A stretch of 33,586 bases of DNA, taken from Coriobacteriia bacterium (GTDB lineage: Bacteria; Actinomycetota; Coriobacteriia; Anaerosomatales; JAENZW01). The position numbers and the translations under genes were made by a program. Where the stretch lies: contig JAOUET010000003.1 in assembly GCA_029858605.1 (NCBI GenBank), forward strand, positions 1-33,586. Reading direction: 5' to 3'. Positions within the stretch are counted from its first letter, which is position 1. Every line of letters starts with the position of its first letter. Below the pieces are notes generated by a model. It did no database searches, was not told the origin of the DNA, and was given only the letters and a program-made list of their open reading frames with translations. Below, piece by piece: positions 1 through 7,275 of this stretch.

Positions 1-139
1 CGTACCCCAGGTCATGTCGCCTCGAAGGAACGTCGAGGTCGACGGCGTGCCGCTCGTGCCGATGTCGGTAGCGGCGACCGCGGCGACGCTGACGGCTGCT
101 CCGGCCGAGGTCTGCTTCAGGAAGTGGACCGCTCCTCCG
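1..139. repeat. Direct terminal redundancy, left copy (matches 33448..33586)
   Basis: 138/139 identical; one mismatch, g at 127 versus a at 33574. Confidence 0.95.
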
Positions 140-837
140 GTCGTCGAGATGTCGGCAGCGAGGCCGCCGATCGACAGCGCCAGCGTGCCGCTCGTGATGT
201 TGCTCGCGACGTGGTTGTGCGTCGGGAGATCGGTCGCCGCGATGGCTGCGACGCTGACCGCTGCTCCGGCCGCCGTCTGCTTGAGGTAGTGGACCGCTCC
301 GCCCGTCGTGCTGATGTCAGCGGCGAGACCGCCGACGCTGAGCGCAAGGGTTCCGCTCGTGATGTTCGAGGCGACGTGATTGTGCGTCGGAAGATCGGTC
401 GCGACCAGAGCCGCGACGCTGACCGCGCCGCCGGCGCTCGTCTGCTTCAGGACGTGACCGGCTCCTCCGGTCGTCGAGATGTCAGCGGCGAGACCGCCTC
501 GAGCGAGCGCGACGGTCCCGGAGTTGATGTAGGACGCCGCGTGCGTCCCGATCGCGATCGTCAGAGCCGCACCGGCTCCGGCATCGGTCGACGCGAGGCC
601 GGTTCCGATCGTCAGCACGCGCTCGGCCGAGAGGCTCGTCGAGGCCGTGAGGACGAGGTAGGAGAGGTTCGTCGGCGCTCCGCCTCCTCCGCCGCCGCCG
701 GTGATCTCGATGCCGCCGGCGGTCGAACCGTCGCCGACGTACAGCGCCTGCGTGTCTGTCACCCAGATCGGTTCGCCTGCGGCCGGCGTGATCGCGGTCC
801 GCTGAGCATCCGTACCTCGTCTGAACTGAAGCGGCAT
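1..837 (-). CDS. Tail fibre / receptor-binding protein, N-terminal part; continues in frame at 33447..32929 if the genome is circular (451 aa in total)
   Basis: Manual minus-strand translation from ATG at 835-837: MPLQFRRGTDAQRTAITPAAGEPIWVTDTQALYVGDGSTAGG..., an N-terminus typical of Mtd_N-type phage fibres, then three 55-aa repeats and ...TFLRGDMTWGT running off the left edge. Not in the ORF track because it has no stop within the window. Confidence 0.85.
   Translation of the reverse strand, partial: MPLQFRRGTDAQRTAITPAAGEPIWVTDTQALYVGDGSTAGGIEITGGGGGGGAPTNLSYLVLTASTSLSAERVLTIGTGLASTDAGAGAALTIAIGTHAASYINSGTVALARGGLAADISTTGGAGHVLKQTSAGGAVSVAALVATDLPTHNHVASNITSGTLALSVGGLAADISTTGGAVHYLKQTAAGAAVSVAAIAATDLPTHNHVASNITSGTLALSIGGLAADISTTGGAVHFLKQTSAGAAVSVAAVAATDIGTSGTPSTSTFLRGDMTWGT
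55..549 (-). repeat. Three tandem 165-bp (55-aa) repeats inside the fibre gene
   Basis: Anchor gcgacgct at 83, 248 and 413 (exact 165-bp spacing). Repeat units: HNHVASNITSGTLALSIGGLAADISTTGGAVHFLKQTSAGAAVSVAAVAATDIGT, HNHVASNITSGTLALSVGGLAADISTTGGAVHYLKQTAAGAAVSVAAIAATDLPT and a diverged HAASYINSGTVALARGGLAADISTTGGAGHVLKQTSAGGAVSVAALVATDLPT. Confidence 0.9.
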
Positions 838-840
838 GGC

Positions 841-1068
841 CTAGATCGTACCGAAGTCGATCGGCAGTCTCGACGGCGACGTGATCGAGCCGAAGTCGAA
901 GGTCACGTTCTCGAACGCCGCGGTAATCGAGCCGGCGTCGTAGCCGATCCCGGTAAAGCCGAACGGCATCGCTCGCCCGTCCTCGACCATGATCGCCAGG
1001 TACTGCGGAGCCTGGACGATCTCGTCCTCGCCGAGCGTCGACGGTATGCGACGCAGCGTCGGATTCAC
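841..1068 (-). CDS. Hypothetical protein (GTG start, overlaps upstream stop as GTGA)
   Basis: VNPTLRRIPSTLGEDEIVQAPQYLAIMVEDGRAMPFGFTGIGYDAGSITAAFENVTFDFGSITSPSRLPIDFGTI; the track ORF 841..1149 is probably over-extended. Confidence 0.6.
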   Translation of the reverse strand: MNPTLRRIPSTLGEDEIVQAPQYLAIMVEDGRAMPFGFTGIGYDAGSITAAFENVTFDFGSITSPSRLPIDFGTI

Positions 1069-1325
1069 CGCTTCGGCTCCGACCAGTCGTATTGTACGAC
1101 CGTGAAGCCGGGCAGTGTCGATGCGTCCTTCCAGCCGAGGTCGATCCACTCTCCTTTCGCGTTCATCGCCGCGAGGCGAACGCGACCAGATCCCTCCATG
1201 ACGAGCATCGGCTCACCGGTCGGAACGATCATCGGATCGCGGCCTGAACTTGTCGAGCAGCAGCCGGACGGCATGAGCATGACCATAGCCGCCGCCGACG
1301 CGAGGCTGAGCCGGGCGATCTGCAC
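1065..1325 (-). CDS. Small lipoprotein, probable lysis-cassette component (outer-membrane spanin-like)
   Basis: GTG start gives MQIARLSLASAAAMVMLMPSGC with a lipobox-like LMPSGC, followed by VPTGEPMLVMEGSGRVRLAAMNAKGEWIDLGWKD; adjacent to a holin-like gene. Confidence 0.55.
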   Translation of the reverse strand: MQIARLSLASAAAMVMLMPSGCCSTSSGRDPMIVPTGEPMLVMEGSGRVRLAAMNAKGEWIDLGWKDASTLPGFTVVQYDWSEPKR

Positions 1326-1389
1326 GGTCAAGCAGCGCGACCATGAGCGCCACGAAGAACGGAACCAGAGCCGCGAGGATCTCGACCAC
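1213..1389 (-). CDS. 58-aa single-TM ORF overlapping the lipoprotein gene in another frame
   Basis: Manual translation from GTG at 1389: (M)VEILAALVPFFVALMVALLDRADRPAQPRVGGGYGHAHAVRLLLDKFRPRSDDRSDR, stop at 1213-1215. Absent from the ORF track. Confidence 0.4.
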   Translation of the reverse strand: MVEILAALVPFFVALMVALLDRADRPAQPRVGGGYGHAHAVRLLLDKFRPRSDDRSDR

Positions 1390-1390
1390 G

Positions 1391-1600
1391 TCACGGCTCG
1401 ACCTTCGGGCCGCCGGGCAGGCCGGTGACCTTGGCGTCCTTCGCGAAGAGCAGGCCGATACCAGCCGAGATCGCGGCGACGAGCGCGGCCATGTCCGGCT
1501 CGGTCGTCGGATCGCCGTCGATGGTCGCTTTCACGAAGCCGGCGACGGCGGTCACGATCGCAAGGATGCCGAGGGTAGTCGTTCTCCAGCTCTTATTCAT
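1391..1600 (-). CDS. Holin-like small membrane protein
   Basis: MNKSWRTTTLGILAIVTAVAGFVKATIDGDPTTEPDMAALVAAISAGIGLLFAKDAKVTGLPGGPKVEP; two hydrophobic segments and a short hydrophilic tail. Confidence 0.6.
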   Translation of the reverse strand: MNKSWRTTTLGILAIVTAVAGFVKATIDGDPTTEPDMAALVAAISAGIGLLFAKDAKVTGLPGGPKVEP

Positions 1601-1865
1601 GCCCGTTCTCCTGCCGCTGCTCGCGGCCGTTTCGGTGTCCGACATGGTACGCGAGCCGGTTGAGTTCGCTCTGTACCTGGCCGAGGCTGATCTCGAGCTG
1701 CCGGATGCGATGCTCGACGTGCTCGCGGTCCTTTCGGATCTCGGTCGCGAGGCTCTCGATCCGTCCCTCGAGCCGTGCCATGCGAGTCGAGACGGCCGCG
1801 ATCGTGCCGCCGATCGTAAGCAGGACGCTCGCCAACTGAAGGACGATCGGCATCCAGTCGTTCAC
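1593..1865 (-). CDS. XhlA-like / i-spanin-like protein (N-terminal TM plus coiled coil)
   Basis: MNDWMPIVLQLASVLLTIGGTIAAV then a charged coiled coil RMARLEGRIESLATEIRKDREHVEHRIRQLEISLGQVQSELNRL. Confidence 0.55.
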   Translation of the reverse strand: MNDWMPIVLQLASVLLTIGGTIAAVSTRMARLEGRIESLATEIRKDREHVEHRIRQLEISLGQVQSELNRLAYHVGHRNGREQRQENGHE

Positions 1866-2197
1866 GTCGTACTACTCCCGGTCGCGATCTGTACCGCTGG
1901 CGTCCATTCGCCGTATCCGTCCGCGTTCTCTCGACGCAGACGCACGCTGCAATCCCGCGTGACAGTCAGGGCCGCGATGCTCAACGTCGCGGCGACGGCA
2001 GTGCCGGCAGCGGTGACGGCGCTTGTACCGCTCGACGGGCTGAGCAGCTCGTACTCGATGTGCGTCGTGATCGCCGAGTAGGCGCCGGGAGGTCCGTTCC
2101 TCCATGCAACGTCGACGCTGTCGAACGAGGTCGAGATCAGCGACACGTCATAGGACGGAAACGGCAGCGTATGGCACTTGAAGTACCGGATCGGCAT
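1862..2197 (-). CDS. Hypothetical structural protein (FN3-like beta-rich)
   Basis: 111 aa, beta-rich composition (SFDSVDVAWRNGP...YSAITTHIEYELLS). Confidence 0.5.
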   Translation of the reverse strand: MPIRYFKCHTLPFPSYDVSLISTSFDSVDVAWRNGPPGAYSAITTHIEYELLSPSSGTSAVTAAGTAVAATLSIAALTVTRDCSVRLRRENADGYGEWTPAVQIATGSSTT

Positions 2198-2211
2198 CGC
2201 AGGAGTTTACC

Positions 2212-3090
2212 TTACGTCGCCTCGTCGATCCGCGTCTCGATTCGGCATCGCTGCCCGTGCTGATACGACAGCGTCAGCCATGCGGCTCCTCGCGGCTTTG
2301 GAGGCATGCCGCGCTCGATCGCCCAGCCTTCGCCGTCGAGGAACTCGCCCTTGTAGCCGGCGATGCGTACGTGCGTCTGCCGGTCCTCGCGGACCTTGCC
2401 TTGATCGGTGACACGCGCTCGAGCGATCGGCATCGTCCAGGCGTCATGCGTATGACCGCTCACGACGAGGTCGGCGTCGGGCAGGTAGAGACCCATGCGC
2501 GCGGTCTGGATGACGCCGCGAGTCACCGGGCCGCCGCCGCCGTAGCCATGGTGGTAGTAGATGCGGAACGTCGACGACTTCTTCGGGTCTCGCTCGTTGT
2601 GGAACCGGACGAGAATCCAGCCTGCGTACGTGCCTCGATGCAGGAGCGGAGCGCGGCCGGCGGTCTTGAGCGACCGGACGAGCCGATCGGTGAGGTCGAT
2701 CTCGTGCCGCTTGCCGACGCTCGTCTCGTGGTTGCCCGGCGACATCATCACCCAGCGATCGGCGAACGGCGCGTACCGCTCGGCCGCGACATCGACGAGC
2801 CGATCGAGGTAGTGGCCTTCCCAATACTCGGGCCGCAGGTCGCTTCGGTCAGGTCCGCGTCGCGGATCGAACTTGCCCTGCATGGCGTCGAACAGGTCGC
2901 CGAAGTCGAGGATGTACGCGTCGCTCTCGACGGCCTCGCGGAGATGCCGTTCCTCCATCGAGCGGTCGGCGTGCGTGCTGTCGTGATGCGCATCCGACCG
3001 CATCAGGAACCGCAGCTCGTCGCCTGGTGCGACCTTGGCGCGAACGATCAGGACGGAGGCATCGGCACGCTCGACGGTGACGCTTGGCAC
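2212..3090 (-). CDS. Calcineurin-like metallophosphoesterase
   Basis: Motifs SDAHHD, FGDLFD, SPGNHE, YYHHG and SGHTHD; probable GTG start at 3090. Confidence 0.85.
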   Translation of the reverse strand: MPSVTVERADASVLIVRAKVAPGDELRFLMRSDAHHDSTHADRSMEERHLREAVESDAYILDFGDLFDAMQGKFDPRRGPDRSDLRPEYWEGHYLDRLVDVAAERYAPFADRWVMMSPGNHETSVGKRHEIDLTDRLVRSLKTAGRAPLLHRGTYAGWILVRFHNERDPKKSSTFRIYYHHGYGGGGPVTRGVIQTARMGLYLPDADLVVSGHTHDAWTMPIARARVTDQGKVREDRQTHVRIAGYKGEFLDGEGWAIERGMPPKPRGAAWLTLSYQHGQRCRIETRIDEAT

Positions 3091-3500
3091 GCGGTCGCTC
3101 CCTGACCCTCGGAGCCGATCGTCCATAGATCGACTTCGACCCTCGGTCGATCTCGATCGTATCCGATGACGGCCGGCCAGTGGACGAACGTGCGGTCGTC
3201 GACCTTGAGCGCCTCGGCGATGCCGTCGAACGCGTGCTTCATCGAGGCGAGCAGGTTGTCGGCGTCGCGTCGTCGGCGGTCACGGAAGAACCATCGGCAT
3301 CGGACGCCGAAGTTCTGGTCAGTCGTAAGCTGCTGGTTTGGCATTGTCCCGAGCGATACGCCGGGCATTTCGAGAACCTCAACGGTCTCGAAGAACGCGA
3401 CAGCGTGCTGACGCTTTGCGGCCTTCGAGCGAACCGCCCAGTGCGAACGGGCGTTCGGCGAGAGGCAGCGGTCCGGGAGCGGAAGCGAGACCGTCACCAT
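3048..3500 (-). CDS. RusA-like Holliday junction resolvase
   Basis: MVTVSLPLPDRCLSPNARSHWAVRSKAAK... RRRRDADNLLASMKHAFDGIAEALKVDDRTFVHW. Confidence 0.8.
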   Translation of the reverse strand: MVTVSLPLPDRCLSPNARSHWAVRSKAAKRQHAVAFFETVEVLEMPGVSLGTMPNQQLTTDQNFGVRCRWFFRDRRRRDADNLLASMKHAFDGIAEALKVDDRTFVHWPAVIGYDRDRPRVEVDLWTIGSEGQGATACQASPSSVPMPPS

Positions 3501-3519
3501 GTGAAGAGGCTCGCGTCCT
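3494..3519. repeat. 26-bp direct repeat, copy A, at the 3' end of the methyltransferase gene
   Basis: tcaccatgtgaagaggctcgcgtcct, identical to 4645..4670. Confidence 0.95.
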
Positions 3520-4651
3520 TTGCGAAGGCGCTGATCCTTGCTCGTGCTATCTCAACGTACTCGGCTTCGCGTTCAATGCCGATGAACCGAAAGCCTTCAA
3601 CGACTGCCGCCTTTCCGGTCGAGCCGCTGCCGCAGAACGGATCGAGGATCAGTCCTCCCGGCGGCGTGACGAGGCGGCAGAGGTAGCGCATCAACTCGGT
3701 AGGCTTGACGGTCGGATGCGTGTTACGAGCCATCTTCGTAAAGCGGTCGCTTACGGGATCGCCGTCCGCGTCATTTCCGTTATTCATCTTGACTCGAACG
3801 ACAGGGCGCGCCTCTAACCCTTCATCCCGATCTGCCTTGCTCGCCTTCGCGCAGTAGAAGAAGCGAGCGGCGGAACCAGTGAGCGACTCCACCTCATCGC
3901 TGCCGTCGTGGATAAGGTTTGCAGGCCAGCGGCCTTGAAGGGCAGAATCGTCCATGCTGCCACTTGTCGGCGAGCCGATGCACCAACCTTTCGAGGGGTC
4001 TGCCTTTCGCCTGGTGTCGTCTGCGTCGCGGTCGTAGCCAACTCTGCACCCATCCACGTTGATCCCGCCCGTGCCGTGCTTGACCACGTTCTCCGCGACA
4101 GTGCCGATGAGCGACTTGCGAGCGACAATGATCGGCTCCCACGCTGGCTTCAACGCAGTTCCCCAGCCGGACCACTGACGAGCCGCTTCAGTGGCGGGAA
4201 CGGTAAGTAGTCCGCTGCTGCGGTCTTGGAACCACTCGGGATCGGCAATGGCTCCGCTGTTCGGCCTGTAGTTGCGGTTTGGCCCAATCACTTCTCGCTC
4301 TGCTCCCGCCGCCTTGTCTATCGCCTTGCTAACATCGTGCGACTTCGGGAAGCCGCTGCCGTAGACCCACATAACGCAATCGCGGATCTCCCAGCCTGAA
4401 TCCTCGATGGCACACGCGAGCCGGTGATAGGTCCGCGTGCCGCCGAACGCGAGCAAGTGCGATCCCGGCTTCGCGACTCGCAAAGCCTCCATCCAGAACT
4501 CGACGCCGGGAACGCCGTGATCCCAGCCCTTGCCCATGAAAGAGAGACCGTACGGCGGATCGGTGACGATCGCGTCCACGCTCTCGGCATCCATCGAGGC
4601 CATGACCTCGCGACAGTCTCCAAGCCTGACCTCTGCCGCTCGCTTCACCAT
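3494..4651 (-). CDS. DNA methyltransferase (N6-adenine / N4-cytosine type)
   Basis: Catalytic motif TDPPYGLSF near the N-terminus and SAM-binding motif ILDPFCGSGSTGKAA near the C-terminus. Confidence 0.92.
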   Translation of the reverse strand: MVKRAAEVRLGDCREVMASMDAESVDAIVTDPPYGLSFMGKGWDHGVPGVEFWMEALRVAKPGSHLLAFGGTRTYHRLACAIEDSGWEIRDCVMWVYGSGFPKSHDVSKAIDKAAGAEREVIGPNRNYRPNSGAIADPEWFQDRSSGLLTVPATEAARQWSGWGTALKPAWEPIIVARKSLIGTVAENVVKHGTGGINVDGCRVGYDRDADDTRRKADPSKGWCIGSPTSGSMDDSALQGRWPANLIHDGSDEVESLTGSAARFFYCAKASKADRDEGLEARPVVRVKMNNGNDADGDPVSDRFTKMARNTHPTVKPTELMRYLCRLVTPPGGLILDPFCGSGSTGKAAVVEGFRFIGIEREAEYVEIARARISAFAKDASLFTW

Positions 4652-4670
4652 GTGAAGAGGCTCGCGTCCT
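4645..4670. repeat. 26-bp direct repeat, copy B, spanning the methyltransferase start codon
   Basis: tcaccatgtgaagaggctcgcgtcct, identical to 3494..3519, offset 1151 bp. Confidence 0.95.
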
Positions 4671-4983
4671 CGGAGTCGTCGGCGTCAGGCTCGACCGGCG
4701 GTCGCTGGTGCTTCCGCTCCTCGCTCACGACGGCATCGCAGGCGCAAGCGACTATCGCCTCGACGGTATTCGGGCCGTCGCCGCCGACCTCGGCTTCGGC
4801 TCCTGCATGACAGACGGTGGCGGTCCCGATCCGCAGGATGCGAACCTCGCCGTGCCGGACGAGGATCGCGTCGAGCACCTGGAGCGCTACGGCGAGCTCG
4901 CCGCCGGTCTCGGGCCTCAGATCGAGCATCCGTGCCGCGGCTGCGGCTCGGCGGTCCTGAGGCTCGTCCGGCTGTCTCAACAT
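4645..4983 (-). CDS. Hypothetical protein, C-terminus DASLFTW
   Basis: MLRQPDEPQDRRAAAAARMLDLRPETGGELAVALQVLDAILVRHGEVRILRIGTATVCHAG...EDASLFTW; the track ORF 4645..5514 is over-extended. Confidence 0.6.
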   Translation of the reverse strand: MLRQPDEPQDRRAAAAARMLDLRPETGGELAVALQVLDAILVRHGEVRILRIGTATVCHAGAEAEVGGDGPNTVEAIVACACDAVVSEERKHQRPPVEPDADDSEDASLFTW

Positions 4984-5228
4984 GGCGGTTCGGTTCGGCC
5001 GGTCACGTCGCGTAACGGTAGCACTTTCGCGAGTTTGCAGAAGAACTGCGACGCGTCGAGGACCGGCTCGACCGCCCGGAAGATCCACTCGGAGCCGTCC
5101 GTCAGGAAGATCGAGGCGGAGCCGCTCTCGGCGGTCTCGACGAGGACGACCTCGTCCCAGTCGTACGCGAGAGCGCCCCTGGCATCGCCGGCGAGCCAGC
5201 ACGGGAACTCCTCGCGGTCGCGGCTCAT
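4977..5228 (-). CDS. Hypothetical protein
   Basis: MSRDREEFPCWLAGDARGALAYDWDEVVLVETAESGSASIFLTDGSEWIFRAVEPVLDASQFFCKLAKVLPLRDVTGRTEPPC; overlaps the neighbouring gene start. Confidence 0.55.
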   Translation of the reverse strand: MSRDREEFPCWLAGDARGALAYDWDEVVLVETAESGSASIFLTDGSEWIFRAVEPVLDASQFFCKLAKVLPLRDVTGRTEPPC

Positions 5229-5734
5229 ATCGAGATCCCGAACTGACGCTGGTAGACGCGGACGCAGAGCGCGCCGATGTCCTGATCGAGCACGGCTCCG
5301 GGAATCCACCTAGCCGGCGGATGACCGCGGTCCGTTCGGAACGGGAACCGGTCGTCGTTGTTGATCTCCTCGGGCGTGATCCAGCCGACGAGCCGGACGA
5401 ACCTCCGCTCGGGCGACACGACCGCGAGGACGTGGTCGGCGGTCGCCTGCGGCTGTCGGATGATGAGATGCCCGTTCGCATGCGTCGTCGTCCTGACCTC
5501 GACGCCGCAGACATCCGGCTCGGTCGGATCGTCCTTGAACATCTCGACCATCGGATCGACTCCGAGCAACTGGCAGAGCGCGGCCTCGCCCCAGGCTCCG
5601 ATCTCGTCTGGATCGTCGACGACTTTCCACGCTCGCCGCTCCTTGCGTTCGATCGCTCTTGCCCGTTGCCAGGCCGGCTTCTGCATGGCGGCGTCGCGCC
5701 ACTTTCCGACGATCTCGATCGGTTCGCGCATCAT
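5225..5734 (-). CDS. Hypothetical protein, possible PD-(D/E)XK-like nuclease fold
   Basis: GAWGEAALCQLLG...EPDVCGVEVRTTTHANGHLIIRQ...GWITPEEI pattern. Confidence 0.5.
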   Translation of the reverse strand: MMREPIEIVGKWRDAAMQKPAWQRARAIERKERRAWKVVDDPDEIGAWGEAALCQLLGVDPMVEMFKDDPTEPDVCGVEVRTTTHANGHLIIRQPQATADHVLAVVSPERRFVRLVGWITPEEINNDDRFPFRTDRGHPPARWIPGAVLDQDIGALCVRVYQRQFGISI

Positions 5735-6075
5735 TCCTCGGGATCTCCAAGGAGCGCCTGCGACCGCTCGAGCGCCTGGAACGCTCCGGTCTTCTCGGCG
5801 TGCAGGGCGACGAGCTCGTCGGCTGCGGTCCGCATCGTCCGGGCGTGCGCTCGCATGGCCGGGCAGGTCTCGTCGATCCGGTCAGCGCCTGCCCGTAGCA
5901 GGACGGCGAGTACGCCGATCGGCTCGCCGCGTCGCCAGATGTCGGACGCGTCCGCAGGCGAGACCTTCGAGGATCTCGGCGACGGGTTCAAACCATTCCT
6001 CCTCGTCGAAGTCGATCGGCAGCATCGCGACACCTCCGAGAGCGAAGGTATCCGGTCACTTGGCGGCCTCCTCAA
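5731..6075 (-). CDS. Hypothetical protein; true start uncertain (possible frame break near 5950)
   Basis: ASDIWRRGEPIGVLAVLLRAGADRIDETCPAMRAHARTMRTAADELVALHAEKTGAFQALERSQALLGDPEE looks coding; the upstream half looks better in another frame. Confidence 0.4.
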   Translation of the reverse strand: MRRPPSDRIPSLSEVSRCCRSTSTRRNGLNPSPRSSKVSPADASDIWRRGEPIGVLAVLLRAGADRIDETCPAMRAHARTMRTAADELVALHAEKTGAFQALERSQALLGDPEE

Positions 6076-6238
6076 CGAGGTCTCTTAGCCGCTCGATCTC
6101 AGCTTGAGCGCCTCTAAGCACTCTTACCGCGGCGTTGCGTTCCCTCGTGAGCCGCTCGATCTCGTCGGCGGCGTCGGTGCAGACGTTCGGCACGATCGGC
6201 CCGGCCATCGCTCGCAGGCGGTCGACGATGTCGGTCAT
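6056..6238 (-). CDS. Small hypothetical coiled-coil protein
   Basis: MTDIVDRLRAMAGPIVPNVCTDAADEIERLTRERNAAVRVLRGAQAEIERLRDLVEEAAK. Confidence 0.6.
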   Translation of the reverse strand: MTDIVDRLRAMAGPIVPNVCTDAADEIERLTRERNAAVRVLRGAQAEIERLRDLVEEAAK

Positions 6239-6870
6239 GGCTGGATCCCTTGAAGGTTGCGCCTGAGTTCTGAAACGTTCTTCAGGTGCTTCGGCTGAAT
6301 CCTCCATTCGGGCCGGTTTGATTCCGGCTCGAATCGTTCGCAGTCTGATCCATGGCGCCAGCCGACGATCCAGATATCGCGATATTGCACGAGGAGTTCA
6401 TCGTTCGATGACTGCTCGCTCCCGTACTCCATCGGCTTTACCGGAGTTGTCAGGACGTATGGACGGCCAAGGATCTTCCGGTCCCGATCCTTCATGGCGA
6501 TGCGAAGCCGAGGATCGGCCCTGCTGCAAAACTTGACCTCGATCGGTCCGACATCGGCCTCATCGAGCGGATCGCCAAACAGGACAGACCGCGGAGCTCC
6601 GAACCAGACCGCTACCGCAGCCTCGCCGAGCTTGCCTTTCATTCTGTCCCAGTAGTTCTCGCTTCGTCCGTCGAGCGGTTGTGCGCCGCACATGACGCGA
6701 TCGAGATGCTCGGCAGCCGCTCGAACGGCGCTGAGCCATTGATCGTCGAGCGTGATCTTGCAGTGACCGGACGGCCATGACTGCATCGATTCGGCTCGCG
6801 GCCCGAGCGAAACCGAAGCCTCTGGCTTGTCTTGATTGTTCTTTACGAACATCCATCCACTCAGGTTCAT
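6235..6870 (-). CDS. Hypothetical protein, possible PD-(D/E)XK-like nuclease
   Basis: GKLGEAAVAVWFGAP...GDPLDEADVGPIEVKFCSRADPRLRIAMKDRDRKILGRPYVLTT...RDIWIVGW. Confidence 0.55.
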   Translation of the reverse strand: MNLSGWMFVKNNQDKPEASVSLGPRAESMQSWPSGHCKITLDDQWLSAVRAAAEHLDRVMCGAQPLDGRSENYWDRMKGKLGEAAVAVWFGAPRSVLFGDPLDEADVGPIEVKFCSRADPRLRIAMKDRDRKILGRPYVLTTPVKPMEYGSEQSSNDELLVQYRDIWIVGWRHGSDCERFEPESNRPEWRIQPKHLKNVSELRRNLQGIQP

Positions 6871-6882
6871 GCGTCGACTCCG

Positions 6883-7275
6883 TTACAGGCTGTTGAAGAG
6901 ATCCCGAAACTCGATCCGCCCCAGAGCGATCAGATCCTCGATGTCGTCGCTGTTCAGATGCGAGAGGCTCGTGGAGACCGCGTAGTAATCGCCACGATGC
7001 TGATCGGTTCCCGCCTCAACGACGCCGATCGCTTCGAGTTCTCTAAGCGCCCTGCGTGCGACCTGCATCGTGCAGCCTGCATGTCCGGCAAACCAAGACA
7101 GCGTTGCGGAGTCGCATGAGTACGCGTAGAAGTGCAGTCGATCGTCAATGACCTGGCAGGCCACGGACCTCGCGCGCAACCGATCCCAAAGCACCTGGGC
7201 AGCAAAACTGACATTGCGCCACCGCTGGTTTTGCGAGATCTGCTCAAGGATGTGTGCCAGTCTTTCAGGTTCCAT
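6883..7275 (-). CDS. Hypothetical winged-helix-like / replication-associated protein
   Basis: MEPERLAHILEQISQNQRWRNVSFAAQVLWDRLRARS...TMQVARRALRELEAIGVVEAGTDQHRGDYYAVS. Confidence 0.5.
   Translation of the reverse strand: MEPERLAHILEQISQNQRWRNVSFAAQVLWDRLRARSVACQVIDDRLHFYAYSCDSATLSWFAGHAGCTMQVARRALRELEAIGVVEAGTDQHRGDYYAVSTSLSHLNSDDIEDLIALGRIEFRDLFNSL

Noticed and set aside
55-549. CRISPR array or non-coding tandem repeat
   Set aside because: 165-bp units are contiguous, in frame and translate to a fibre repeat; no short repeat/spacer alternation.
124-1428. Plus-strand 434-aa ORF
   Set aside because: Arg/Asp-rich antisense shadow of minus-strand coding in a high-GC genome; it crosses several real minus-strand gene boundaries.
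3494-4670. Transposon or IS explanation for the repeat-flanked methyltransferase
   Set aside because: No transposase or inverted terminal repeats; the flanking repeat is far longer than typical target-site duplications and is itself coding.
4645-5514. Minus-strand 289-aa ORF as a full protein
   Set aside because: Only the C-terminal ~112 aa (from ATG 4983) is protein-like; the upstream part is an Arg/Ser-rich out-of-frame reading of neighbouring genes.
4982-6088. Plus-strand 368-aa ORF
   Set aside because: Arg/Ser-rich low-complexity translation antisense to several minus-strand genes.
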